A stretch of 64,000 nt of DNA from an uncultured Desulfobulbaceae bacterium (GTDB lineage Bacteria; Desulfobacterota; Desulfobulbia; Desulfobulbales; Desulfobulbaceae). Within the stretch, counting starts at the first letter, position 1; every line of letters starts with the position of its first letter. Positions 56,241 to 64,000 of this stretch are shown in pieces. The notes under the pieces were generated by a model. It searched no databases, was not told where the DNA came from, and saw nothing but the letters and a program-made list of their open reading frames with translations. Location: positions 1 to 64,000 of the forward strand of contig CAMYLK010000016.1 of assembly GCA_947259225.1 (NCBI GenBank). The letters are read 5' to 3'. Both the position numbers and the translations under genes were made by a program.

Positions 56241-58913
56241 ATGAAAGACAAAAATCAATCTCCAAACAATGATGAATTCAAGGATACTGGGGCACGTAAG
56301 ATGGATGGTAGTATGCGGCGTCTTTTACAAAAAAGCGAAGCCGAGATCCTCAAGCTGCACAATCATGACCAAAAAAGGCTCACACGAAAGAAAAAGAAAA
56401 TTGAAAATGATTTCATAAAATTGTCATCAACAGTATCTGAGCCAGATATAAAAGCGGCTGCAAGGACAATGAGAAGACGTCTCAAAGAGCTGATGCCCCA
56501 CCGAGACCTGACCGCTATAATTCCTGATAGCCTCAATCCTATACGCATCAGGGCGATTGTGCATTTTAGCGGAAACCGTGACGACTTGGAAGCCATGGGC
56601 ATTAAGGTTCGCTCCCAGGCCCAGGATGTCTTCACTATCACCGGCACCCGACAACAACTGAAAGATCTTGTAAAAAGACCCTCGTGTAGACGGTTGCGTA
56701 CTCCTCGCATATTTACTCCAACTGTCGAGGATGCTACCGCTCGTGCTGAGATCACAGAAATTCACCGCCCGCGGTCAGAACATCCAAACGGATTTCGGGG
56801 AAATGGCGTACTTGTGGCAATCATCGACTCGCCATTGGACGTCACCCACCATGGCTTTCGTGATCCAAATGAACCGGAACATAATTCACGTGTACTTTAC
56901 TACTGGGCACAGGACACCCATATTCAGAACGCTGAAGGTAAAACAGAACAGCAACAAAACCCTCCAGGCGAAACACCTCAGGAATACAGCAATAGTGCCC
57001 CCCCGGCAGAGTCACGGCCAAACTTTGAGGGCTTGGAATATGGGCGTTTATATACCAATGGCTACATCAACACTGCCCTGAGACAGGCCAGTCCGTACGG
57101 AAACGGCAATAATCAGATCTGCTGCGAGCCAAGGGATGATACTGAGCATGGCACGCACGTTGCGGGTATTGCTGCTGGCAGTGGTCACGTGCTTGATTGG
57201 GAAGCACCCCCTTGGGGTGTTGGAGCAGCTCCAGAGGCAAGCATTATCCATGTCCGAACCAATGCAGTGTCAAATAATATTGATGCGGATGCTGCTAATG
57301 AGGATAGCTTTCTTGATGCAATTTTTTTTTGCATGCAGGCAGCGGATTTTCATAATATGCCGATTGTTATTAATGTAAGCCAAGGCAGTAATTGGGGCCC
57401 TCATAATGGTACCACACAGTTTGACCAGGCACGTGATAACTTAGTCAACTCATACCAAAGTCGTTCCATAGTATGGGCAGCCGGGAATGACAATAATGCT
57501 AAAGGATATCGTAAAGGAACCGTTGATTCGGGTAACGGCAACGTTGATTTCACTCTCACAATGGGGCTCAATGAAGACGGGACAGACCAGGTAGACAGGC
57601 CTGTCTGGTTAGATATCTGGTACACAGGACCGGAGCTAGACTACAGGGTAACAACCTTTGACGGGAGTAGTACGGGATGGTGCATGGCCGGACAAGATTA
57701 TAGTGGAGCTGTGAGCGACCGGGATATCGAGGTCGAGCGTGATATTGAGCAGGGAGGAGATCTTCGCGGCGTCCGGATCTATATTGATAATGCAAACTCA
57801 AACGAGATTTACACCATTGATCTCCGCAATCCTCATCCATCTCGAATGGTTAACTATCACTCTTGGGTCGGGCACCAGGGTTGGAAGGCTGATCTCTCGG
57901 GCTTCACTCAAAACGAGGCAACGTTAGCTGATACCGCATGCGGGAAAGCCATTCTCACGGTTGGCTCTTGTAAAAAAGTACCTAATAACAGGCCTATAGT
58001 CGAGGAGATAACAAACTACAGTGGGGCTGGCCCAACCGTTGATGGCAGAATCAAACCTGAGATTGTTGCTACAGGCGGACAATTTAGGCTGATTCTGTCT
58101 GCGGCATCGGACCAAAATAGTGGGTACACAGAGGAGCGTGGAACGAGCATGGCAGCGCCTTTGGTGGCCGGAGCTGTTGCACTTCTCTTCGAAGAATATA
58201 ACCATGAACCACCAATAGGTTTAGGAATCAGGCTGAACCAGGACAGTATCAAGGCACTTGTAACGCAATATGCGAATAGACAGGATTTACACCTGGATCC
58301 TGCTCAGGATGGATATGTTGCTGAAGAAAGAAACCGTTATGGCTTTGGCAGGTTGCGAATGATCGGTCCGATCGACCATATGCTTCCGCCGGTTGACAAT
58401 GACCTCTGGATACGTACTGCAGATGATGATTATGGTGAAATGCCTTACCTGGGTGATTGCTTCTGGAACGCTCCGGACATTCGCGTTTTAGAGGAAAATA
58501 CTGGTAGAACAACAACCGAAATAATCTGGGGAAATACGTATCGTATTAAAATTCGCATACGTAACCTTGGTGACCAGGATGCAATAGACGCTACTGTCCG
58601 TCTCAAATACGCCTTACCTTATACCGCCCCCAACACCTGGTTTCATGCTGAAGATAGGGATAATAACAAATTAGAAAATACGATAGTATTCGTTGGTGCA
58701 ATGAACGAGTCCTGGATTGAATTTCTTTGGCGCCCTAAAACAACTGATCTGGATACCCCAGCGGGTACTAGCCATTTCTGCCTGCTGGTTGAGGTTGATC
58801 ACCTCAACGATCCATTAGTCTACTTAGAGCCTGAAAGAGACGGAGGTCCTGCCTGGTCTCTTAATATCAAAGGCACGAATAATGTAGCTCTTCGCAATCT
58901 CCATATCCAATAA
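56241..58913 (+). CDS. Subtilisin-like serine peptidase (S8), cytosolic-looking
   Basis: 890 aa. Catalytic triad Asp196 (VAIIDSPLDV), His303 (DTEHGTHVAGIAAG) and Ser636 (ERGTSMAAPLVAGAVALL), with the oxyanion Asn in WAAGNDNNAKG. The large gap between His and Ser holds an inserted beta-rich domain (about residues 435-560). Residues 100-165 resemble an inhibitor-I9-like prodomain. The C-terminal 150 residues look like a CARDB-type beta domain (YRIKIRIRNLGDQDAIDATV). No signal peptide is seen. RBS AAAGGAGAC. The following gene starts 14 bp later, so the two form one unit. Confidence 0.9.
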   Translation: MKDKNQSPNNDEFKDTGARKMDGSMRRLLQKSEAEILKLHNHDQKRLTRKKKKIENDFIKLSSTVSEPDIKAAARTMRRRLKELMPHRDLTAIIPDSLNPIRIRAIVHFSGNRDDLEAMGIKVRSQAQDVFTITGTRQQLKDLVKRPSCRRLRTPRIFTPTVEDATARAEITEIHRPRSEHPNGFRGNGVLVAIIDSPLDVTHHGFRDPNEPEHNSRVLYYWAQDTHIQNAEGKTEQQQNPPGETPQEYSNSAPPAESRPNFEGLEYGRLYTNGYINTALRQASPYGNGNNQICCEPRDDTEHGTHVAGIAAGSGHVLDWEAPPWGVGAAPEASIIHVRTNAVSNNIDADAANEDSFLDAIFFCMQAADFHNMPIVINVSQGSNWGPHNGTTQFDQARDNLVNSYQSRSIVWAAGNDNNAKGYRKGTVDSGNGNVDFTLTMGLNEDGTDQVDRPVWLDIWYTGPELDYRVTTFDGSSTGWCMAGQDYSGAVSDRDIEVERDIEQGGDLRGVRIYIDNANSNEIYTIDLRNPHPSRMVNYHSWVGHQGWKADLSGFTQNEATLADTACGKAILTVGSCKKVPNNRPIVEEITNYSGAGPTVDGRIKPEIVATGGQFRLILSAASDQNSGYTEERGTSMAAPLVAGAVALLFEEYNHEPPIGLGIRLNQDSIKALVTQYANRQDLHLDPAQDGYVAEERNRYGFGRLRMIGPIDHMLPPVDNDLWIRTADDDYGEMPYLGDCFWNAPDIRVLEENTGRTTTEIIWGNTYRIKIRIRNLGDQDAIDATVRLKYALPYTAPNTWFHAEDRDNNKLENTIVFVGAMNESWIEFLWRPKTTDLDTPAGTSHFCLLVEVDHLNDPLVYLEPERDGGPAWSLNIKGTNNVALRNLHIQ

Positions 58914-58927
58914 GAAAGGGAAAGATT

Positions 58928-60133
58928 ATGGCAACGACTACAACACCAATTACCTGGTCGGGTAATTACATTTTTCGGATAAATGGAAGTGGGCTTCATG
59001 AGGATACGTTAAGGATCAAATCCAATTATCTGAAAATAGAGCATTTACTCAGGCTAACCTTACCTACCCTGTGTATTACCTATGCAGATGCCGGATTTCA
59101 GGACAGTATTGGAGGAAAGCAGGAAAATTACTCCGCCTCACAGGTATACGGCCAGACATACTTTGATCCGCCTATCGAAATCCTGGGCGAAAATGAAATT
59201 GAGAAGTTTACCTATATCCGAGGAGCCCAGCGAGTTGAAATCAATCCAGAGAAAACAGTTATTGAGTTTTCTCCATGGCAGGATTTAGTCATTCCCCGTC
59301 TACGACTCGACCAGATAAAGCCGGTCGAAGCCGATCTCCATGTGCCAAACACCCTCATTTCGATTGACAAACCCCTTAAGGTCGATGCGATACAATATGC
59401 TGACGGCAGAAATGTTGGTGGTGTACGCCTGGAAAAACGTCATCCTGACTGGAAACAAAGCGTGACCAAGGAAATTTACAGCCTCTCGATTCGGGTCATC
59501 GACGGACTTACCTTAAAGCCCCTTCCTAAGACTAAGGTTGAAATTTGGCATTGGGATTCAAAGGACTCAACGCCTCATGGTACTGGCGGCTTTCGATTGG
59601 ATGAAAGTGCTTATACCGACGAAAATGGATATATCCAAATTGCAAATCGGCCCAGTGGTGAAATCGAAGCGTATATCGTGGGCCAGTCAGGTTCGCGGGC
59701 TGTTGTGCATTGTCTGCGACCACTTGCCGGGCAGAAAGTACGTTTGCACATGCGGGTTTGGCCACTGAAAAAGAGTTCCATGTTAATTGACAGGCAGTCC
59801 TATGTGGCCGAATATCAGTTGGAGCCGTGGGATACCCTTGATAAGGTGGCTAAAACCTATGGGTATCAAGATGCAAAAGGGCTCGCCGAGGCAAACGGAT
59901 TAAAGGACGTAAAGGATCTTTATGGGAAATCAGGAGTCAAACTTCCGGATTGGCATTTTTTTACCGCTCAGGAGCAGGATACGCTAGAAAATTTTGACAC
60001 CATGCTTGGTTTATTTAAAGGATCATCGATAACAATAGGAAGGAATTTCCATCCTGGCCCTAGATTTCCATTTCCAGGTGAAATCGTCGCTGCCCCAACC
60101 CCACTGTTTGCTGAAAAAATGAAGAAAAGGTAA
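58928..60133 (+). CDS. Subtilase-linked protein with LysM-like segment (401 aa)
   Basis: No whole-length family recognised. Residues about 180-280 have the look of a prealbumin/intradiol-dioxygenase-type beta domain (VIDGLTLKPLPKTKVEIWHW, LDESAYTDENGYIQI), without iron ligands that can be assigned. Residues about 295-350 resemble LysM (YVAEYQLEPWDTLDKVAKTYGY, LAEANGLKDVKDLYG). It lacks a signal peptide, as does the protease 14 bp upstream. Possibly a target, adaptor or regulator of that peptidase; inference from adjacency only. Confidence 0.7.
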   Translation: MATTTTPITWSGNYIFRINGSGLHEDTLRIKSNYLKIEHLLRLTLPTLCITYADAGFQDSIGGKQENYSASQVYGQTYFDPPIEILGENEIEKFTYIRGAQRVEINPEKTVIEFSPWQDLVIPRLRLDQIKPVEADLHVPNTLISIDKPLKVDAIQYADGRNVGGVRLEKRHPDWKQSVTKEIYSLSIRVIDGLTLKPLPKTKVEIWHWDSKDSTPHGTGGFRLDESAYTDENGYIQIANRPSGEIEAYIVGQSGSRAVVHCLRPLAGQKVRLHMRVWPLKKSSMLIDRQSYVAEYQLEPWDTLDKVAKTYGYQDAKGLAEANGLKDVKDLYGKSGVKLPDWHFFTAQEQDTLENFDTMLGLFKGSSITIGRNFHPGPRFPFPGEIVAAPTPLFAEKMKKR

Positions 60134-60153
60134 GAGGCGGCAAAAAATTAAAT

Positions 60154-60166
60154 GGGGTCTGAACCC
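60154..60166. repeat. Short scar GGGGTCTGAACCC
   Basis: Best copy of the TTAAATGGGGTCTGAACCCTATTTA motif, between the protease unit and the second transporter. Other copies at 48006, 49081, 53125 and 56170. Confidence 0.5.
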
Positions 60167-60189
60167 TATTTATTTCCAGCGAAAGTAGT

Positions 60190-61998
60190 TTACAGTGAGA
60201 GAAGAACGACAGCTGTCACTGCCATGACAATAGACAGGCCGGATCCCACTTTGACGAAATCCTTAGTCCTATAGCCACCGGGTCCCATGACCATTAGGTT
60301 GCACTGATGGGCGAACGGGAGGACGAAGGCGCAGCTGGCGCCGTAGGCCACTGCGAGAAACGTCATGCCTACATCGACGCCGCTGGACTCAGCTGCTGCG
60401 TAGGCAACCGGCGCAAGGATAACCGCTGCAGCAGCATTGTTCGACGTGGTACTGAGCAGCGCAGAAACGGCAAACAGTACACCAAACACGTAGAACTGAC
60501 TTAGGTTCATCCCCGCCGGGAACAGGGTCGCCGCCAGTTTGCCTGCTACACCGGTCTGGAAGAGTGCGTCACCAAGAGGTACCGTACCTATGATCAGAAA
60601 GAGGATGCGTAGGTCAATTGCTTTTTGCGCACCTCGAAGCGAGACGCAGCCGGTCGCAATCATCAGGAGCGCGCTGGCGAGGGCACTTACCGCAAGGGGG
60701 TACCATCCGAGAACCGGAGGCAAAAGGGCCGTTGCCAGAAGCAGCAGCGCTACCGGTGCGCGCCGGACATCCTCTTCAGATTGTTGTCGATCCAGGAGGA
60801 CCAGGTCTTTGTTTTCCTCCAGCTTTCGGATGTTTCGGGTCGGGCCGTACACGAGCAGGCCATCACCGAGCTTAAGGGGGGTTGTTTCAACGTCCTTTTC
60901 GATAAGTTCGCCGCGTCTCCAGATGGCGATGACAGAAAGACCGTACACTCCGCGAAAGCTGAGGTCAATCAGGGTCCGATCAAGGAAGTCGGAGTGGGGC
61001 GAGAAAGCCACCTCAGCCATGTTGATCCCGCGCCCCAACAGACCCTCAACCTCCTCATCTGTGGCAATTTCAATGGGAATCGCGTGCTCCTCGGCCAGTT
61101 TTTGCACATCCTCATCCCTCCCTTCAACAAAGAGCACATCACCTGCCTTGATCGTCAGATCCACCTGGGCGTTAAAGAATTGATTCCGATAGCCCTTCGT
61201 GCGGCCGATCTGGACCACCTCGACACGGTATTGTTTTCCGAGGTTCGTTTCTGCAATTGTGCTGTCGGCAAATTCGGACCCCGATGGAATGGTCAGCCTG
61301 AAAAGTTTCTTCTCAAGCTTGTACAACTTTAAAATCCGATCCAGGAAACTTGCACTCTTAGGTGCGTCGTCCAACCCACCCCGACCGAGCAACCTGGTAC
61401 CGATAAGAGCCATGTAGGCGATGCCGACGACCGAGATGGGAATCCCCACGATGGCGAATTCGAACATCCCGAGCGTCCGGGCACCCCCGCTGAGCCGCTC
61501 AAGCTCACTGCCGAGGATGAGGTTAGGAGTCGTCGAGATCAGGGTGAGAGTGCCGCCAAGGATCGCTGCATATCCGAGAGGCATCATCAATCGAGAAGGG
61601 GAGATGTTTGCCCTGCGCGAGAGGACCAGAACCGCCGGCAGGAAAACCGCAACGGTGGCGGCGTTCGACATGATCGCCGACAGGACGCAGGTGGTGACCA
61701 TGATCAGCAGGACCAGGGTCCATTCATTCTTGCCGCCGAACCGCTCGAGCATACGCCCCATTAATGTGGCGACACCGCTTTCTTTGAGGCCGGCTGAGAG
61801 CACGAAGATCGCTCCCAGGGCGATCACCGCATTGTTGCCGAACCCGCGGAGTGCAGCCTCGGCCGGAGTGACGGTCCCTGTGACCGCGAGCACGACGGGA
61901 ATGGAGAGCGCGGTGGCCTCGAGGGGCACCAGCTTGCTGATGAAGAGTACCATGGCCACGATCAGCGTGGCGATGGCTATCCAGGCATGAATATCCAT
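60190..61998 (-). CDS. SLC13/DASS-type transporter with TrkA-C domains (second paralogue)
   Basis: 602 aa. Membrane part and central TrkA-C pair are organised as in the gene at 54229: SNAATVAVFLPAVLVLS and LTLISTTPNLILGSELE, then RCK_C segments (EVVQIGRTKGYRNQFFNAQV; AEVAFSPHSDFLDRTL), and TSNNAAAAVILAPVA with PFAHQCNLMVMGPGGY. The ATG at 61998 lies 6 nt after the stop of an IS3 orfA fragment, so that fragment may be part of its leader. Codon and base use differ (more GC-rich) from the genes around it. Confidence 0.9.
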   Translation of the reverse strand: MDIHAWIAIATLIVAMVLFISKLVPLEATALSIPVVLAVTGTVTPAEAALRGFGNNAVIALGAIFVLSAGLKESGVATLMGRMLERFGGKNEWTLVLLIMVTTCVLSAIMSNAATVAVFLPAVLVLSRRANISPSRLMMPLGYAAILGGTLTLISTTPNLILGSELERLSGGARTLGMFEFAIVGIPISVVGIAYMALIGTRLLGRGGLDDAPKSASFLDRILKLYKLEKKLFRLTIPSGSEFADSTIAETNLGKQYRVEVVQIGRTKGYRNQFFNAQVDLTIKAGDVLFVEGRDEDVQKLAEEHAIPIEIATDEEVEGLLGRGINMAEVAFSPHSDFLDRTLIDLSFRGVYGLSVIAIWRRGELIEKDVETTPLKLGDGLLVYGPTRNIRKLEENKDLVLLDRQQSEEDVRRAPVALLLLATALLPPVLGWYPLAVSALASALLMIATGCVSLRGAQKAIDLRILFLIIGTVPLGDALFQTGVAGKLAATLFPAGMNLSQFYVFGVLFAVSALLSTTSNNAAAAVILAPVAYAAAESSGVDVGMTFLAVAYGASCAFVLPFAHQCNLMVMGPGGYRTKDFVKVGSGLSIVMAVTAVVLLSL

Positions 61999-62004
61999 TT
62001 CTTC

Positions 62005-62168
62005 TTATCCCTCTTCTTTTACTTGAACTCCACCTTCAAGGCTTAGCTGAACACCTTTTACCCTGAACTCGTTCTCGTATCTCCAGGTTCTCATAAGATT
62101 GTTTACTTTTGGCATTTAACACCTCATTTTAGTTAGATTTTGGTGTCCGTAAAAACGGGGGAGGTTCG
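62005..62168 (-). mobile_element. IS3-family left-end remnant with orfA start
   Basis: Inverted repeat GAACCTCCCCCGTTTTTACGGACACC (62142-62168, minus strand), then ATG at 62115 opening a 36-aa frame (MPKVNNLMRTWRYENEFRVK ... GVQLSLEGGVQVKEEG) that ends at 62005. GVQLSLEGGVQVKE is typical of IS3/IS911 OrfA near its HTH. The rest of the element is absent. The same end with a shorter orfA stub is at 49627-49713. Confidence 0.8.
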
Positions 62169-62197
62169 CAGTCCCTTTTGACTGACTTGTTATGTTT
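62169..62197 (-). other. Truncated attC half-site downstream of the methyltransferase gene
   Basis: Minus strand reads ACATAACAAGTCAGTCAAAAG then GGACTG. The stop TAA of the methyltransferase lies in the R'' (ACATAAC), as is common in cassettes. The segment aligns with the R''/L'' part of the site at 63038-63100 (ACATTACAAATCGCTTAAGAG). The second half is lost where the IS3 inverted repeat begins. Confidence 0.45.
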
Positions 62198-63008
62198 TTT
62201 TTGTACCAATTGTATATAAAATACTCATTTCAAGCCATATACCCATGTCAGATGCCAGTTCTTCAACCTCCGCTAAATGCTCTTCCTGAAACTTTTCCAG
62301 GTCATTAGGCGTAAGTTGTTTTACTAATCCCCTAAAACCGCCGTTCCAGATTATATACCACCAGTCAGAAGCATTGCTGAGATAATACCCGCATTCCAAC
62401 TGTTCACTTTTTGTGTTATGCAATCCCGCATCGTTAAATAGTGATGTGCATTGTTCTTGAGTTGCAACCCTCTTCCATGCCAAAGTTGGCGGCTCAACAC
62501 CGTACTTTTTCAGGCGGTCAAGAAAAAGAGATACAAGAGGGGAAAAAGCATTGTCGTAAAATGTTGTAATGATGATTTTTCCATCATCTTTTACTCTTTC
62601 AGCTATATGGGTTAGCTGGTTTTTCATATCTTCAACAAAAAAGATACTGAAAGCACTTATCGCAATATCGAAATGTTTATCAGGGAAATCAATAGCCTGC
62701 ATATCCATCTCGGTGAAGGTTACATTGCGCAGGCCCCACTCAGCTTTTTTTCTCATTGCCTGGGAAAGCATACCCTCTGAAAAGTCGATCCCTGTTACCT
62801 GACCGTCGGGTAAGTCCCTGGCAATAGCTAGCGCAACACTTCCAGTTCCTGTAGCTACATCGAGTACAAGTTCATCTCCGTTTAGATTCAAGTATGAAGA
62901 GATGTGCCGGGCACTTTCAGGGAAAAAACGCATTGCTGAGTTGTCATATCCATCGGCAACAGTATTAAATGTGCTTTTGAAAAAATCTTTTAACTCCTGT
63001 TCATCCAT
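62190..63008 (-). CDS. SAM-dependent class-I methyltransferase (UbiE/COQ5-like)
   Basis: Motif I LVLDVATGTGSVALAIARDL, motif II VTGIDFSEGML, and FDIAISAFSIFFVEDM of a small-molecule methyltransferase (272 aa from the ATG at 63008; an upstream frame to 63080 overlaps the attC-like site and is unlikely). Substrate unknown. Probable integron cassette: its 5' side follows an attC-like R' box (63038-63044) and its 3' end runs into a truncated attC half-site. Confidence 0.85.
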   Translation of the reverse strand: MDEQELKDFFKSTFNTVADGYDNSAMRFFPESARHISSYLNLNGDELVLDVATGTGSVALAIARDLPDGQVTGIDFSEGMLSQAMRKKAEWGLRNVTFTEMDMQAIDFPDKHFDIAISAFSIFFVEDMKNQLTHIAERVKDDGKIIITTFYDNAFSPLVSLFLDRLKKYGVEPPTLAWKRVATQEQCTSLFNDAGLHNTKSEQLECGYYLSNASDWWYIIWNGGFRGLVKQLTPNDLEKFQEEHLAEVEELASDMGIWLEMSILYTIGTKKT

Positions 63009-63037
63009 AATTATTTCTAATTGTATTAATCGTTGAA

Positions 63038-63100
63038 ATTTAACGTTTGGGCTAAGGGGCTGGTGCGAAGCGCCGGTCACTCTTAAGCGATTTGTAATGT
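63038..63100 (-). other. attC-like recombination site
   Basis: Minus strand: R'' ACATTAC (one base off RYYYAAC), L'' AAATCGCTTAAGAG, centre GACCGGCGCTTCGCACCAG, L' CCCCTTAGCCC, R' GTTAAAT (perfect GTTRRRY). L'' GCTTAAG against L' CTTAGC leaves one extra base in L'', the canonical asymmetry. It lies immediately after the stop of the gene 63102-63494 and before the methyltransferase ATG at 63008, just where a cassette boundary should be. Confidence 0.65.
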
Positions 63101-63101
63101 A

Positions 63102-63494
63102 TTATTTATTGACCCATTCAAATGCTTCCTTTTTATTTTTAAATATACGTATTTCCTTGTGAGCTCTTTTTGCATAACTCCTATAAACTTCATACATTCT
63201 CGCAAGACCATATGCCAAGTTGGAACTGACAATCAATGCAAGCTTTCTATTGATTTCTTTTTGGTCAGTAGTTGAGGCAATGTTTCCAATAGTTTGTAAC
63301 CCTTGAGTAGTAAGTTTAATGCCAGTAATTTCAGTCAAATCAACTACTTCATTGTAACTGGAATAATCCGGGTGATTTTGAATATCTCTCTGATATTTCT
63401 GTATTGCTTCTATGAAGTCAATATCACGTGCCTCACCATCCCATGTTGTGATAATGAGTTGAGCTTTATTGTCTATATGATGGTTAGCTGGCAT
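63102..63494 (-). CDS. SpoIIAA/STAS-like protein, probable integron cassette gene
   Basis: 130-aa STAS/SpoIIAA-like fold: LIITTWDGEARDIDFIEAIQ, YNEVVDLTEITGIKLTTQGL, ALIVSSNLAYGLARMYEVYR, IRIFKNKKEAFEWVN. This is the kind of single-domain protein often seen alone in anaerobes and aquatic bacteria. It resembles the interrupted gene at 53429-53812. GTTAAGT (63509-63515) lies 14 bp upstream of its ATG and an attC-like site directly follows its stop. Confidence 0.8.
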   Translation of the reverse strand: MPANHHIDNKAQLIITTWDGEARDIDFIEAIQKYQRDIQNHPDYSSYNEVVDLTEITGIKLTTQGLQTIGNIASTTDQKEINRKLALIVSSNLAYGLARMYEVYRSYAKRAHKEIRIFKNKKEAFEWVNK

Positions 63495-63508
63495 AATATT
63501 TTTTTAAT

Positions 63509-63551
63509 ACTTAACAGTAAGATCACCAGTTCATCTGGTGCATTGTTTAGT
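63509..63551 (-). other. Possible short attC-like site
   Basis: Minus strand ACTAAAC (R'' with one mismatch), AATGCACCAG / CTGGTGATCTTACT stem, GTTAAGT (R', matches GTTRRRY). At 43 nt it is shorter than typical attC sites and the L boxes are poor, so it may be coincidental. Confidence 0.3.
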
Positions 63552-63585
63552 TGTACCAGGGGTTGTGTCACTTTATCCTCCAATA

Positions 63586-63609
63586 AAACAAATCAGTCCC
63601 CTTTTAGTC
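63586..63609. repeat. REP-like scar AAACAAATCAGTCCCC, copy 3 (diverged)
   Basis: Related to AAATAAATCTGTCCC at 51754 and 54115. Intergenic between the winged-helix and SpoIIAA-like genes. Confidence 0.35.
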
Positions 63610-63707
63610 AGTTTTGCTCATTTCTGCGATTTCTTCAAAAGTAGAGGCCTTAAACTTTTTATTGCATGCCCCGCCAAGTTGTTTACATGTCATAGTCTTT
63701 ATTTTTA

Positions 63708-63953
63708 TTACGTGTGCTCCTGCAGATACTTTTTACCTTTCTCAGAGAGTATATATAACCAATGGCCTCTAATTTCGTCAGTGTTTGTTTCGATTAACAG
63801 GTCATGTTCAACCAAGTCTGTGAGAATTACATTAACACGGACTGGTTCGATATTCGTCAGACCCTGGATAGCGTCAGCAGACAAGTGCTCACTTTCATAT
63901 TTTTTGAATTGATTTAAGATAGCTGCGTGCTCCGCACCGAATAGTAATTTCAT
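63708..63953 (-). CDS. Small winged-helix-like DNA-binding protein (81 aa)
   Basis: AEHAAILNQFKKYESEHLSADAIQGLTNIEPVRVNVILTDLVEHDLLIET (key residues about 8-57) followed by RGHWLYILSEKGKKYLQEH. It has the length and pattern of a single winged helix-turn-helix with a wing of YILSEKG type. It could be a local regulator. It is the last complete gene before the window end. Confidence 0.65.
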   Translation of the reverse strand: MKLLFGAEHAAILNQFKKYESEHLSADAIQGLTNIEPVRVNVILTDLVEHDLLIETNTDEIRGHWLYILSEKGKKYLQEHT

Positions 63954-64000
63954 AACAATAAGCCTGGTAGAGTTTGCAAAAAGAAAGAAATGATACCGCT

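Overview
The window reads as chromosome of a sulfur-cycling anaerobe of the Desulfobacterota, most likely near Desulfobulbales. This is an inference from three things: a DsrC with both C-terminal cysteines (23337-23657), an archaeal-style glutamate synthase split into modules with a ferredoxin-rich GltB3-GltD fusion (1363-6506), and the general look of the housekeeping proteins. No rRNA, tRNA or CRISPR array was seen.

Layout. 1-1.2 kb: a solitary integron integrase (IntI-type tyrosine recombinase). 1.3-19.5 kb: a mostly minus-strand housekeeping block with glutamate synthase, two TatA-like proteins, purine/methylthioadenosine salvage (mtaD, PNP), thrC, a decayed methyltransferase, gpmI, rsfS, topB, a hydrolase, a receiver protein lacking its phospho-acceptor Asp, and galE. 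19.7-23.2 kb: a plus-strand set of 4-OT, ligA, acylphosphatase, a zinc-ribbon protein and an ATP-grasp protein. 23.3-35.5 kb: dsrC, a PpiD-like chaperone, a very large SNF2 helicase, hisD, rsmG, leuB, a PRPP-synthetase homologue and asd. 35.8-47.5 kb: a second IPMDH-family enzyme, then envelope and stress genes (YidB-like, YqaE-like, App1-type phosphatase, OmpA-like, SGNH hydrolase, STN-domain protein, hemerythrin, oxidoreductase).

47.5-64 kb is an accessory region of a different character. It has small orphan genes, mostly on the minus strand. It holds at least one well-formed attC site (47928-47985) and one nearly intact attC-like site (63038-63100), both in the same orientation as the genes. 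A third half-site (62169-62197) has been cut by an IS3-family remnant. It also contains two IS3 left-end remnants with the start of orfA, a 237-bp MITE-like palindromic element, and many short REP-like scars of the form GGGGTCTGnnCCC or AAATAAATCTGTCCC. This looks like a worn integron cassette cluster lying about 47-63 kb from the IntI gene.

The most unusual element is a pair of near-duplicate promoter plus leader-RNA units on the minus strand (50412-50550 and 53904-54038). Each has a TTGACT-18 nt-TATAAT promoter, an aptamer-like RNA resembling the cyclic-di-GMP-I (GEMM) riboswitch but with changes in what should be the ligand pocket, and a terminator whose 5' arm is the last conserved strand of the aptamer. 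One unit precedes an orphan 160-aa gene. The other precedes a SpoIIAA/STAS-like gene with an in-frame TGA whose intact relative sits in the attC-flanked cassette at 63102-63494. The region also holds two SLC13-type transporters flanking a subtilase and its uncharacterised partner.
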